A DNA stretch of 64,000 nt, taken from assembly GCA_029706075.1 (NCBI GenBank), contig JAINUG010000015.1, positions 4,858,154 to 4,922,153 on the forward strand. Direction: 5' to 3'. The notes under the pieces are model-generated. The model was not told the origin of the DNA. It did not search any database and saw only the letters and a program-made list of their open reading frames with translations. Both the position numbers and the translations under genes were made by a program. The number at the start of each line of letters is the position of its first letter. The first letter of the stretch is position 1. The DNA is from Aldrovandia affinis (taxonomy: Eukaryota > Chordata > Actinopteri > Notacanthiformes > Halosauridae). Shown here one piece after another: positions 1-44,602 of the stretch.

Positions 1-50
1 TGAGCATATGTAACTGCATAGGCATTGACTGTGCCTTCCTTTCCCCCCAG

Positions 51-29429
<29,379 letters not shown>

Positions 29430-29511
29430 AGGAGCACGTGCATCCACTCTTCAGTCATTCAAACAAATTATCCCATATATCGACAGACAGATCTGCTTAT
29501 CAATCTAAATG

Positions 29512-29517
29512 AATAAA
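29512..29517 (+). terminator. Candidate myh11 polyadenylation signal
   Basis: AATAAA 83 bases after the myh11 stop, the first such hexamer downstream. Another AATAAA occurs near 30925 and could serve a longer 3'UTR. The actual cleavage site is not visible. Confidence 0.5.
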
Positions 29518-31201
29518 ATAATGGCTGCTTAATCTTTCAGCCACAACCAAGCACTGCAAACCAAAGGGGTGATTCTCAAAGCTAGCCACTAATGGACGCC
29601 TGCATCATTAAGGAGAGACGGCCATTTTCTGTCTCATCTACCAAAGAGAAATGTGAAAGCATTCTGATAAGGACACCATTGTTTATTTAGTGCTGGGTGT
29701 TTGGAATTTTGGTTTGATTTGATTTGCTGTTCTGTGACGCACTGTTTTCTACTGCACCTTCAAACAATCCTTTTCCTAATTGCGCATTTTCATACTTACA
29801 CAGTGAACTTTACAGTCCACAGATACAGTTCTACTGTTTCCTGCTTTCACCCACAAGGATATAAATAGTTTACTTTGTGCCAATTAGAAATCAAAGTAGA
29901 ACATCACTTCTCCAGGTAGCTCAACAAAGTAGGTCTAGATCTGAGGTATTTGCAAGGGCAATGTTTAAAATTTCATTCAAAAGAACTCCTGCAAATTGTG
30001 GAAACACCGCAAAGCTGTCTGGCTCATTCACATAAAACACATCTGAAGACAAGCAACAAGCCTTCAGTGGAATTGAATTGCTCACCTTTGTCCATGCAAT
30101 GAAATTGGCTGAATTGTTTTTTTGTCTTGTTCCCTTATGAGTTTAGTTTGCTTTGAAATAATTGCTATTGTACTGGGGAACATGATTCAGGGTCATTTGA
30201 GATCAGTCTTTTATATATCTTTAAACCATTGTCATGCCTTCAGTCTGGCTTCCGGACTGCCAAGACACATGCAGTAATAAGAGCATTAGGTTTAGAAGTT
30301 AAAATATTTTTTCAAAAGGCCACCTTTTCTTTCCTGTCAACACAAGCATTACCTCTCTTTTCTAGATATAGTTTAATATCAGGGAACCCAACCCAGATTT
30401 CAAATGTAGGTTATTAAATGTAATACTACCAGTGGTAAGGCCCCCTCCAGTAAATATCAGATTACAGTTCTCTGGAAGCAGATGATCTCACATTAATCAG
30501 TGAGCAACATGTATTCTGTACTTGTTTTCACCAAATGTTTTTTTCTTACATGCTGCAAAATCAAAATGGGCAGTATAGCAATGTACCCCTAAGTCTTCCT
30601 AGGATGTAGCACCATGTTAATAGTGTAGTCATCCACGCCTTCAAGTGAATAGGCAAAATAAAGTACATCTCAATTGACACAGAAGTTAGTAAAGGCCCTC
30701 AAATTTCTGTTCAGAACAGGAATATTATGAAATGTTATTATCAATGCCTTTTATCAGTTAATGTGATATTTAGTTAATATACAAAAACAAATCTCTTTTT
30801 CAGTATATCAAATTCATGCACTGGTCACTAGAAAGTTATTGTATCATTCTTAGTCTAACTTTTTTTTTTTTTTTACGTTTAATTAATGTCATCGATATAC
30901 ATTTGTGAAACCACTTGCACGTGAAATAAAGTGTGTCCACACGACCCAATAAGTGTTCTTCTTGTTCTTCATTTGAACAAGTGTTCAGATGTCCCCCTTC
31001 AGCTCTGTAGTCACACTCATCACCCGCATACTAACCAGATATGTTACAGTAAAAGGAGAACACTGCAACTCACACGTTCAAGAATGTTTTTAATGTACAC
31101 ATTTGGATACAAAAATGTTTGCAACCCAAACTGCCTTAATTACTTTACCACACCTCAGGTCCATAGGAAAATCCAGATTAGATGTGTTGTGCTGTGGATA
31201 C

Positions 31202-31313
31202 CACACACACTCACACACACACACACACACACACGCGCGCACACACACACGCACACACACAAACAAACAAACAAACAAAAACACAAACACACACACAAAC
31301 ACACAAACACACT
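31202..31313. repeat. (CA)n / (CAAA)n microsatellite
   Basis: Interrupted CA repeats with a short CGCG interruption, a run of CAAA units (about 31259-31280), then more CA/CAAA units. Confidence 0.95.
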
Positions 31314-33462
31314 CTTTGAGGCATTTACTAAGTCATATTATGAGCAGCTGCCCTCCTAGTAACAGCGTAATCCATAGAAAAATAGCCCTGCCCCAATTAG
31401 GACTTCTTCTAATAATGTGATGTTTATTTGCGTATATTGCTAACAGTGCAAAGATCACATCTGCCCCTGAGCTGCAGTCTGTAACAATCAGGCCTATACA
31501 GCCACCCCCTTTGACATAGCTTCCATTCTTTATTAGTATCCTAAAAGGACAGAACAAACTAATGCAACTTAATGTACCTTATTAATAATTCTCAATTTTT
31601 AACATAAAATGCTTTTTATCCTTCACTGAAGTATTTGAATGTCCTCATTTCAAAAATATCTAATTGTTACTCTTTTCAGCGAGAGAATAAATGTTTTTGC
31701 TCTGAAACGGTTATTCCTAAAGTTAAACCTACATTAAAGTTTAGGTTGTTGGCTACGACTACATCTCCTGACATTCATGTTCCACCGGTCTGGCAGCACA
31801 CCTGCGGCAGGTGCCATAACAGAAGCACAAACACATAATATCTCTGCAGTGCTCGACATTCAGCAAGCCTAAATCACCTCTATACATTCACCAACACTGC
31901 ATTAGTGCACCCCGACTTCAGAACAAAACATTACAAACACACTTCTTCACACTGCCCCACAAAAAAGACAAAAACGAAAAGGAATCAGTAGTTTTCAACA
32001 CCTGCAACATAAAATACGTACCCTGCAAGCACTGAGAAGTAAAGGAAATGTGCCTCCAAGATCCAGTCAGGTGTTGCAGATACACGCACATAAAAGAAGA
32101 CAAATTAAAACGCTTGATCTGAGGGAAACAGCTCTGGGTCTGAGCATTGCGTGTGCTTTTCTTTACAGTTAATTCTGTAAATGAAAGGTCAGGCATGGTC
32201 TTCGGTCTCTAAACATAGGACAAAGCTGCTTTCTTCAGCTCTGGTAGCTTCGCCTGGAAACACAATCATTTGAAGTCACATGATGCAAAATGCGCATAAA
32301 AACCTTGGGGGGAAAAAATAGGTTGACATTTTGCCAATCCTACTCTCTCCAGCTGTGAGGGTATACCTACAAAACGATTAGAAAAGCTATTCATGTTATT
32401 CTCAGTAGATTAAAAACAAGTCTTCCATTTCGTAACACTTCTGCTAAAATATACATCATCCTATAAACCTACTCTTATGATACTGAGGGGGTACTGAGAA
32501 ACTAATAAATGTGATAAATCCATCCTGGTTTCACATTACTCCCCTCCTCATATCGTGTGAACACTTTTCAGTTCATTATTACCATATATAAAACCATTCT
32601 AGTTATCAATGTCCAATCTGCCTGCAATATTATTTTACAATGGGGCCATTCAATAAAAAATGTGACCCTTCGATCTCCAATTAAACATGTAGATTATGTT
32701 TTCGTAACTCAATGTCTGTGTCAACGAAGTAAATTCCTTTTCTGCTCCACAGTGTGTCAGTGTTGAGAAACATTGGCCACTGCTGAGAAGCACAAACCCT
32801 GCTAACCAGGTACGTCAACCGAGAACTCAATTCTCATTTGCGGTCATCACGGTCTGGTTACGGTCAATGAAGCTTATGACCAAAGTAAGTTAACATGCGT
32901 TGTGTTCTCAAACGAGTGTAAACACCTCTGGTAGGAGCACATACAAGATCAACCACGACAACAGGCAGAATTTGGCTTCACACAAAAGCAGCAGAAAGGA
33001 AAATAAAATACAAAAAATAATCTTATTTTTCAATCTTTCACCACTTGCATGATTCAGGGGATTATTCATGAAAGTTAGCAGCAGCAAGGTTAAAGGCTAA
33101 CAACGTCATGCAACTGCATTCTCCGATTCATACGCATGGGTTGACACAGATTTTTAAACATTAATGACATTTTTGGTATTATGGTTGAGGACATCCTTTT
33201 TTACCATTTGCATATCATCAAAGGTGATTCATAAAACAAGTGCGTGACGATAAAAATACTACCTGCTTTTCAGTGGTTTTAGCGGGTGGAGATATTACTA
33301 ATATATCATAAATCACTGAAAAATGTTATTTTGGTGCTGCTTAATTGAAAACATGAGAAAAACATTACAGATTTCATACGATTTCTAATTACATTTGATG
33401 TCTACATTGTTGATGATGCCTTGCTTTCATTTTTATTCATTAGCTATTTTACTAGTTAGTAA

Positions 33463-33502
33463 CAAGGTAGTGTAATTTGAAGTCTCAAATTACACTACCT
33501 TG
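33463..33502. repeat. Perfect 18-bp stem hairpin with a 4-nt loop
   Basis: CAAGGTAGTGTAATTTGA (33463-33480), loop AGTC, then the exact reverse complement TCAAATTACACTACCTTG (33485-33502). Pairing stops abruptly on both sides, so it is shorter than a microRNA precursor. Its role is unknown. Confidence 0.9.
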
Positions 33503-33607
33503 AGGAAACAAAATACATCTCATTACCAGATGTCCTCTGGTTATACTTATCCAATCCAAAAGATAGAATTCATTGTATCAGCTTGGTTAATGACAGAAAA
33601 TGTGTCA

Positions 33608-34395
33608 TACAGTTAACTGCCAAAATAAAGAAACCGTAAATGAGGGATACAACGTATATTGAAAGCAGGTGCTTCCACACAGATGTGGTTCCTGACTTAA
33701 TTAAGCAATGAATCAATTAACATCCCATCATGTCATGTATAAAAATGCTGGGCAGGCAAAGACAGCTCAACTTCTCATGTTTCACGAGGAACAGTGGCTA
33801 AGGTGATGATGGCATTATCAACTTGGGGCAAAGTCATATGGTCAGATGAATCATCCTTCACTCTGTTCTCAACAAGCAGATGAGTGCATGTGTGGCACAT
33901 TCCAAAGGAAATCTACAGGCGCGAGTTCTTGTTTCCCATGGTGTAGGGTTCTGGCAGCTGTTATGGTGTGAGGTGCATTTTCCTGGCATGGTTTAGGTCC
34001 ACTCAACCCCTTAGAGGGCAAAGTAAATGCCAATAAATACAAAGCCATTCTGAGTCCTGACCACCTGATCACCTTCTTCCTATGGTGATGAATTTCTGTC
34101 CTGATGGGAGTGGTCTCTTTCAGGATGACAATGCCCCCATCCACAGGGCATGAGTGGTCACTGAATGTTTGATAAGCATGAAAATGTAAACCATATGGCA
34201 TGGCTGTCTGTCAAAGATCTCAACCAAATTATGGAATTTCTTGAGAAAGAATGGTGTTGCATCCCTCCACTAGAGTTCCAGACGTGTAGAATCTATGCCA
34301 AGGCAAATTGATGCTGGTCCGGCAGTTTGTGGTGGCCCAACGCCCTATTAATATGCTTTATGTTGGCGGTTGCTTTATTTTTGCAGTTAACTGTA
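33608..34395 (+). mobile_element. Tc1/mariner-type transposon relic
   Basis: Ends are TACAGTTAACTGCCAAAATAA and, at the right, the reverse complement of TACAGTTAACTGCAAAAATAA; both start at a TA. The interior, about 790 bp, carries a decayed DDE transposase: near 34120-34150 one frame reads DDNAPIHRA, the catalytic-site signature of Tc1 elements. Stops and frameshifts make it inactive. Confidence 0.75.
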
Positions 34396-34678
34396 TGTGC
34401 ACTCCACTAATTTGCATGCAGTTTCCATTGGTTTTCATTACCTGCTCACTATCTTACAGAGAGGAATAAGACACCTACAAACCGACACTATCACCCAGAT
34501 TATTCAAGCATTATGAATCTGTAAATACTACCGGTGCAGGGATTTTGCAAGATGCAGAGTTGTTGCCATCAATGTTTATGAATAACCTCTTCTGGGTTTC
34601 TGTGTACAGGCTGTGTCGCACTGATCGAAGTTCAGCCAGAGCAGGACTGTTCCCATTTGTTGTGCTGTTTCTCTCACA

Positions 34679-34732
34679 TTCACACACACACAGACAGACA
34701 GACAGACAGGCAGAAAGACAGACATACACACA
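34679..34732. repeat. (CA)n-(CAGA)n microsatellite
   Basis: Short CA run followed by five or six CAGA units and more CA. Confidence 0.85.
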
Positions 34733-35298
34733 GTTTTGTTGGCAAGAGTCTAGAGAGCAGCCTACCTCTTCCATTCACCCTTTTGAAAGTGAAGTGTTTA
34801 CAGAGACAGAGAGAGGGTACACTGTTAAGTTGAAAGCGTTGGGCCCGACCCAACTGAGAACCTAACTCAAACTAAAAGGGATGGTAGAGTTCAATGCTTT
34901 GTAAAAGGCAGCAGCGGCTAAATGCAAACTATTGACAGGCTCCACTTGCCCACTATTGTTACTCCCCACAAAGAAGGACAGCTGGCATTAGATCCGGGTG
35001 ACGAGAGGATGACAACAAAGGATTATTGCAGGCCGAGGACAGCTTAGCTCTTCCATCATATTCCAGGAGATGTCTTTAATCCACGACACCTCTAATCATT
35101 ACAGTGGTTATCAGCAGCAGGGTCCAGTGATTTGGAGACGGTCTGAACTGGGCCTGCAGTGGCCTGGGCAGGTGAACCAAGGCATAAAGCAGCCTTGGTT
35201 AAGCGTAGGAATTGTGGGATGGGAGAGGAATGAATGCAGCATAAACCTCTAAGCAATGCTGGGCTGGCCAAGTCTGTGGAGGGCAATGGGGGTGGTTC

Positions 35299-38633
<3,335 letters not shown>

Positions 38634-38673
38634 ATCTTACTGGGAATACTGGCTTCAAATTAACCTCCAGATC
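38634..38673 (-). other. nde1: nde1 5'UTR part of the first coding exon
   Basis: On the minus strand an acceptor ...TTTGTGTTAG precedes GATCTGGAGG at 38673, so about 40 nt of leader precede the ATG. This implies at least one upstream noncoding exon. Confidence 0.6.
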
Positions 38674-40509
38674 CTAACACAAAAAAATACTTGTTTTGCC
38701 TGATCTGAATTTACAAACACACTTCCAAGTCAAGTCCATACAAAACACATTTTGGGGAAGCAACGGTTAAAATTGATTACGTAAACACATGCTTGTCTGT
38801 ACTAAAGACTAAGAACCAAAAATAAAAAGGATTCGGTTGTTATTGTACATTTTTCCATTTGCTAATAAAAAGGCCATATGAACAACTGTGGTGTATTTAG
38901 ATATATTTAAGTTTAGACTATTAAACTAGCTAAACAGTATAAAACCTGCTGGTTTTAAATACAGAAAAATATAGGATCAATTATTTGTTATTTAATCAGT
39001 CGCATTGAGAGAAGCAACTATTTTATTCAAGAGAGAAAATGCTACATTTTGCATGTCCACTTTATTCAATTTTCTTGCATTTAAATATAGCCAGCGAAGA
39101 AAGAGAGCTATTGATAATACTAGGAAAATGCTATATTAGTGTCTCAGTTAAGTTAGCCTCAAACGACAAAACGGTAGAATTGGTACTCAACAATAATGCA
39201 ATGAATTGAGTCGGCAATTGACCTTCATGATGGTTTGAGTTAACTAGCTAGCAACTCATATAACCAACTACCTTACCCAGCTGACCTCAAGCAAGGAGGC
39301 ATCAAGTTTGGATTGTAAACAAGCAACATTCCGTTGTTTTAAGAAAACCGATTCGCATCTAAACAAACACAATTGGGCCTTGCCGTAATGACAATCATAT
39401 TGTACTCTAGCTACTCTGTGCAATGACTTCACATTCTATGCAAAATCCAATAAATATTAACCGTAACGTTAGCTAGCTAGGTTACATTTCACCAAACAGA
39501 GAACCATGTAAGCAGTCTGTCTTGCTCTAGCAAGCTTGGCAACAAAACTAGGATGTAAAAATCAAACGTATCTCCCCAGAATCAGGTTACACTTCTGTTT
39601 GGTAGCATTATGTAGCTAGACCGCTAAACATAATATTATTGTGTCGTGATACAGTGACTATAGCTAACTGGCCAGTAAACAAACGGGTCATGCTAAGCCC
39701 ATGCCATTGACTCTCTTGGGATGAAGCACTTTGCGAGCGAGATAGAGTCAGCTAGCGAGCTAACGTTACAACATCCATACATAAACAGCGAACGTTCGCT
39801 AGAACAAAGTATTAGCTAGCTAGCTGTACATGTCTACATCGCCAAACTAGCTAGCACACTAGCCACAGACGAATCAGACCGCCACGATAACGTAACTTAA
39901 CGTCAGCGAACACTTGCTTCGATTGCATAGCGAAGACAGTTTGCTATCATACACAGGAAAATAAACGTCTGACAGTTCTGAACGCCAACGTTAACGTAGT
40001 ATACACCCATTGATAGCAGCTAACGTTCGTACCTTTTTCTACGTTAACGGTCTGTAACGTTATTCGTTAGGCGAAAAAAGTACCTAGCCAATTAGCTAGC
40101 TTGCCACAATACCATTGGTTAGCCAGTAAGCTTCTGAATAAATGTAGATAGCTAGCTAGCTAACGTATATAAAATCAGATTAATACGTTTCTGGTTAATT
40201 AGCCAGATGAACTCACGATTTAGCTAGATACCTACATATTGTAGATCAAACTCTCCACACCCAAGTTAGTTAGCGCTAGCTAGGCTATACGTTAAGTTTT
40301 AATGCATGCTAGCCTTCTGATGCATTTGCTTTGCTAGCTAACGTTAAGATTGATCGAACTAACCAATTATGATGTCGCGGCGATCTTGGGTTTCGGGTCT
40401 TCTGTTATTGGTATAATTCAACTTTTCACGATATATATCTAGCTATCAAGTACATTAAAACAATCCCTAGCACTAGCTAAAACTAAGCTTCCGTTCTGTC
40501 AAGACTCAC
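38674..40509 (-). other. Presumed nde1 intron 1, rich in GCTAGC and AACGTTAGC motifs
   Basis: No coding potential. It is strikingly dense in short palindromic words (GCTAGCTAGC, TAACGTTAGC), especially 39230-40340. A candidate donor (minus GTGAGT, plus 40504-40509) ends a putative noncoding exon 1. Confidence 0.55.
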
Positions 40510-40690
40510 AACTCGGTTAGCTTGCTGAGAGCGTAGGGAGCTACTCTCAGAATGTTCAAATCCAAACCGTTCTATCCTACTCACAGCAGTACTCAATTGG
40601 TGGGAAGGCAGTGACAACACTTCCAGTCAAGAAGACCATTGACCAATCGGACTTATCGTATGAGTGACGTAGGTTACGTCGTAAAAGGAG
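40510..40690 (-). promoter_or_regulatory. Probable nde1 promoter and noncoding exon 1
   Basis: Reading the minus strand, a candidate exon ends in AACCGAGTT before GTGAGT. Upstream of it are a CCAAT box on the minus strand (plus ATTGG near 40594), another on the plus strand (GACCAATCGG, 40641-40650), and paired CRE-like words TGACGTAGG and TTACGTCG (40665-40682). Transcription start not determined; the call rests on position and motifs. Confidence 0.45.
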
Positions 40691-42106
40691 ATGAGAAGTC
40701 CCGTGGGTTTTTAACTGTTCTCCCTCAGCAATCAGAAGCGTCGTACATCAGGACGATTCATGGCAGACGTACAATGCTGACGAGTTATTTAAAAGTGTAA
40801 TTTTAAATAGATCTACGCTTCGGTCAGCGTCCCTTGGCCACCCTTATTTTATCATTATTATATAATACTTGCATAATAATACAATAGATCATGTATATCT
40901 ATCACAGCAGAGATACTATCACAGATAGCTATGCTCTTCTTCTTTGGTTTTATTGGATGGTTACACTAGATGAGTTGCATACTGCCACCCAGAATAAATG
41001 TTTCACAACCCCCCACAACAAGGCCTAGTTAACTAAGTTTGAACTAAGGTTCAAAACTGGTCCTGCTCCTGCTCTACTGCATAGGCAGGGAAAACAAACA
41101 ACACATGGGCTATAGACAAAACACATAGAGCACACCCCACTGTCGTGTTTCCCAATCCGGTGCAAAGTATCGTTCAGGCCAGTGTGTCCCAGTCTAAGTT
41201 ACCACAAACTCATCCCTCCTTGCAACTGTTCACTTCTCTGCCCCACCCATCTGTCCTCTGCATTCCATCCAGATGCCTTCCCTTACTTTCTTCATCCCAC
41301 ATGGCCTGCCATTGGCTTACCATTACCTGTCGAGTAGGACTTAGTAGCAGAGCACAGACCTAGTAGGATGCCAGATTTTTCCACCTCAGAGACTTGCATG
41401 CCTCTAAGCTCCACCTAGAGGCTGTAACAGGATGTCAGATACCTACTTTTTAGAATATGGTATACAAGAGAAGGATAGTATGTTGATATGAAGTTATTGG
41501 CTCAGGTCTACAATATTTAATTGTAAACCAGTGATCTGTTCTCTCTAGGCTAAATCTCCAACTGGTGTCTATCCCCTCTCTCTCCCCTCCCTGAACATCA
41601 AAGGGAACTTCTTGGGCAGCTAAAGACATGCTGATTAACCCAATATATACAAACAAACACAGGCTGTTCTGGTGTTACCAATGACACATTTTATTACACC
41701 AGAGCACTTAGGAATGTGGGTTAGCGGCACCAGGGTGATCACCCAGAGAATTAAAAATGTGTCCATTTTGAGTTCCCTAAAATGTCATAAAATTCCATGT
41801 TGTTGAATTTTGAATTTGTGATAATATCAATATCCAGTATCTAGTAAATACTAGTTGTTGTGGTTTCCCAAACATCACCTCTATTTTTGAAAGCAGGAGT
41901 AAATTATTCAATTTTGTTAGAGGTATTTAATAACTAAGCAGAATTACCTTGTAACCTATTCATGTTTGATATCCTTCAAAAGGGCTTTAGACAGTGAATA
42001 TCTTCATAATAATATCATTGCTTAGCCCTGTTTCGATAACCTAGATACTTCTTAAAGGTACTTTTAGAAAAAGAAAATCGAACTTTTAGAAAAAGTACCT
42101 TTAGGA
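40691..42106. other. Divergent intergenic region, left part
   Basis: No gene recognised. Mostly AT-rich. A short repeat CTTTTAGAAAAAG occurs twice near 42060-42095 just before a hAT MITE. Confidence 0.5.
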
Positions 42107-42310
42107 CAGGGGTGTCCAATCTTATCCGAGAAGGGCCGGTGTAGGTGCAGGCTTTTGTTCTAGCCCTGCACTAAAACACCTGATTCAACTAATTCACCAA
42201 TCATGGTCTACAATCAAGACCTTGATTAGTTTAATCAGTTCCTACTTGCTGGGCTAGAACAAAAGCCTGCACCCACACTGGCCCTTCTCGGATAAGATTG
42301 GACACCCCTG
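42107..42310. mobile_element. hAT MITE with perfect 8-bp target duplication
   Basis: Long terminal inverted repeats begin CAGGGGTGTCCAATCTTATC and end with the reverse complement. CTTTAGGA flanks both sides (42099-42106 and 42311-42318). 204 bp, foldback, non-coding. Confidence 0.93.
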
Positions 42311-42956
42311 CTTTAGGACCTTAGGTAAGCTAGTCCTTGCTATAAATTAACTTGACCCTTTCAGTACTCTAACTTCATCCAATCAGTGCTAGCATCTTCC
42401 ACCCTGTGGAGGCAGTTATGAAACTGGAGAGGAGGGCTTGAGTTCAATTTAGTTTGAGTTTGTATTAAGTTTGGTTCCAGTTGGGAACAGAGGATAATTT
42501 TCTTCTTTTATTTTATGGGGGTTCCTTGGTTGTGAGTGTTCCATCTGTATTTTCCCTCCTTTTTTTCTTCCTTTGTGCTGAAGCTGGAATTTGGTTATTC
42601 TCGTTTTATCTGGTCTCTGTCTCTCTGCAGGTACGTCACAAGTGAGTGTAAGGCTTATATTTTTGTTTCTCATTTAATGTCTTACATGTAACCTATTTAA
42701 TAAACATATTTCATCTTTAATCCAATTTGGAGTTAGTTTTGATTTGTGGGTTGATTCCACTCGTTACTGTTCAATTAACCTATCAATGAATTTGGAGGTT
42801 TAAACTATAATTATTTAAATACTATATAATTATATATAATTCTTATCTTTAATGATAATTAACCTTTTAAATTAGTCAAATATTATTATACATGTTCAGC
42901 ATTTAGGAGTCTTCTGTTCCTTGTTCCTTTGGGCTATCTTTCATAGGGGTAACCTG

Positions 42957-43250
42957 TTATAAGGGGATAATTAATAGTAAACATTGGCTGGATTCAGAGC
43001 TTCCACACTCTAAATTTGAGAAATTCCTTGCCCGACAAGGAGATGACCCAAAGCCCCCCCTATATAGTCTCGGTGCCTGTGCCTGGATTATGTCAAGTTT
43101 CTTAAACTGTGTCAAGGTCGCAGAACCATACACCATACATCCATAGTCTATGGTAGCCCTCATTAGCCCATGGCATACATACATCTGCGCTGCCCTGCTC
43201 GTCTCCCAGTCTCGGCTAAGTATACACTTCATCACATTAGCCTTTGCTAG
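42957..43250 (-). mobile_element. LINE reverse-transcriptase C-terminal fragment
   Basis: One minus-strand frame, 92 codons, contains MRATIDYGCMVYGSA, QFKKLDIIQAQAPRLYRG and GFGSSP, a pattern of fish non-LTR retrotransposon C-termini. No RT catalytic core is present. It lies just upstream of the marf1 5' exon. Confidence 0.7.
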
Positions 43251-43379
43251 GGTATTAATCAGCCAGCTTGGTCATAGGCATTGGTTTAAAAATAAAGTAT
43301 TGCACAGATTCTCTAATATTTTAGTAGCTAATTTTATAAATGTATGCTGTCAAGAACATGATTCATACGAACGGTTGCT

Positions 43380-43543
43380 GGACTGGAACCGAGTTAGTTT
43401 TGCGACAGTTGCGGCGGTGTTGGTGGCATATCTCGGTTAGAAAACGGCTCTGGTTTCCATGGAGACAGTGGGGAGAAAGCGAGAGCCTCTGGAGGGAAGT
43501 AGCTAGGTAGCTGGATGTGAAGAAATAGAAGCAAGGGAGGCAG
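43380..43543 (+). promoter_or_regulatory. Probable marf1 promoter-proximal region and noncoding exon 1
   Basis: GC-richer stretch ending in a strong donor GAGGCAG|GTAAAT at 43543, placed one intron before the ATG exon at 44603. It contains GTTTCCATGGAGAC (43453-43466), which resembles an RFX X-box. The transcription start is not determined. Confidence 0.45.
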
Positions 43544-44546
43544 GTAAATATCGAAAGAATGTGCAATGTATTTCAGAAAGGACATGTATGACAAAGGGAC
43601 TGCTTAAAATGTTTGTTTTTATAAAAACCTTTGGTAAACGCAGCAACACGAATGTTACAGTGAGCTTAAGTTACTTGCTCAGACAGAAAATACCCCTCGG
43701 GATTGTGTATCAAACGCTTGTTCGCTAACGACGTTAGCAAGCCACCTAATGACTCTGTCTCAGAATTTGAACGGAACGATGCTATCACCAATTTCACCAG
43801 CTGGGTAGCTGGCTAGATAGACGGTCAACAAAATATTATTTATAGGTAACAAGCTATCAACGTTTTGTGGGCCGACATGCTAGTTAGCAGTATCTATTTA
43901 CGGTGAGTATTTAGCTCGATGCTAACGTTAGCTAACGCAACAGGGAACTCTCCTATCTGGGTAATGTTAGAAGGTATACTAGCTCGCTAGCAACACTGCC
44001 CAAAATATCGCCAACTGCGACAGGTTGCTAGATAGATCGCGGTGTAGCTAATTTGCTCAGATATTATTTGGCCATTGTAACAGGACGTCCTGTATTTATA
44101 GCGAGCTAGTTGCTGTTTGGCTTTGCTGTTGATGGAATTAACGAGCGAGCAAGCTTGCCGAATCGCTAAGCTGCCTTGGCTTTAGAAAGCCAACGTTAGT
44201 TAAGTAACTCATTAACTACTGCAACGGTTGTCCTGCGGCAGAGTTGTCCCACTGCTAGGTAGCGTTAGCTCGACACCTATGACGACCAACCATTTCAGTC
44301 AGGAAGCTGGAAATACGTTATAAACACTGACTGAGAATTTAGAATGTATAGCTAACGTTGGTAGTGGTTTTAACGTTCGTTCTCTCTCTCTTTCTCTCAT
44401 ATTTTTGTATTTGTTCTTATATCTTTTGTTTTTCTGTGGAATAACAGCTGTGTAGTGTAGGTGTGAACTTGTTTTTTGACGACCTAAGAGGGTTTAATAA
44501 AGGTGTATTAAGTCTATCCCTTTCTATCTCTGTATCTCAATCTCAA
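43544..44546 (+). other. Presumed marf1 intron 1, rich in GCTAGC/AACGTTAGC motifs
   Basis: Non-coding. Between about 43720 and 44350 it repeats words such as CTAACGTTAGCTAACG and AGCTAGTTAGC, mirroring the composition of nde1 intron 1. Confidence 0.5.
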
Positions 44547-44602
44547 GGGAAGCATGAGAGACAAGACAGGCGAGAGAATGGTGAAGGCCCCCACAAGCTT
44601 GT

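Larger units (their letters stand above)
29430..33462. other. Convergent spacer between myh11 and nde1 3' ends
   Basis: About 4 kb of AT-rich sequence after the myh11 stop. It presumably holds the myh11 3'UTR at its left end. The only features I recognise are polyadenylation hexamers and the CA microsatellite at 31202-31313. No open frame resembles a known protein. Confidence 0.6.

Noticed and set aside
31090..31420. Open frames rich in HTHT or VCVC
   Set aside because: Translation of the CA microsatellite on either strand.
33463..33502. MicroRNA precursor
   Set aside because: Stem is only 18 bp with a 4-nt loop and no flanking pairing.
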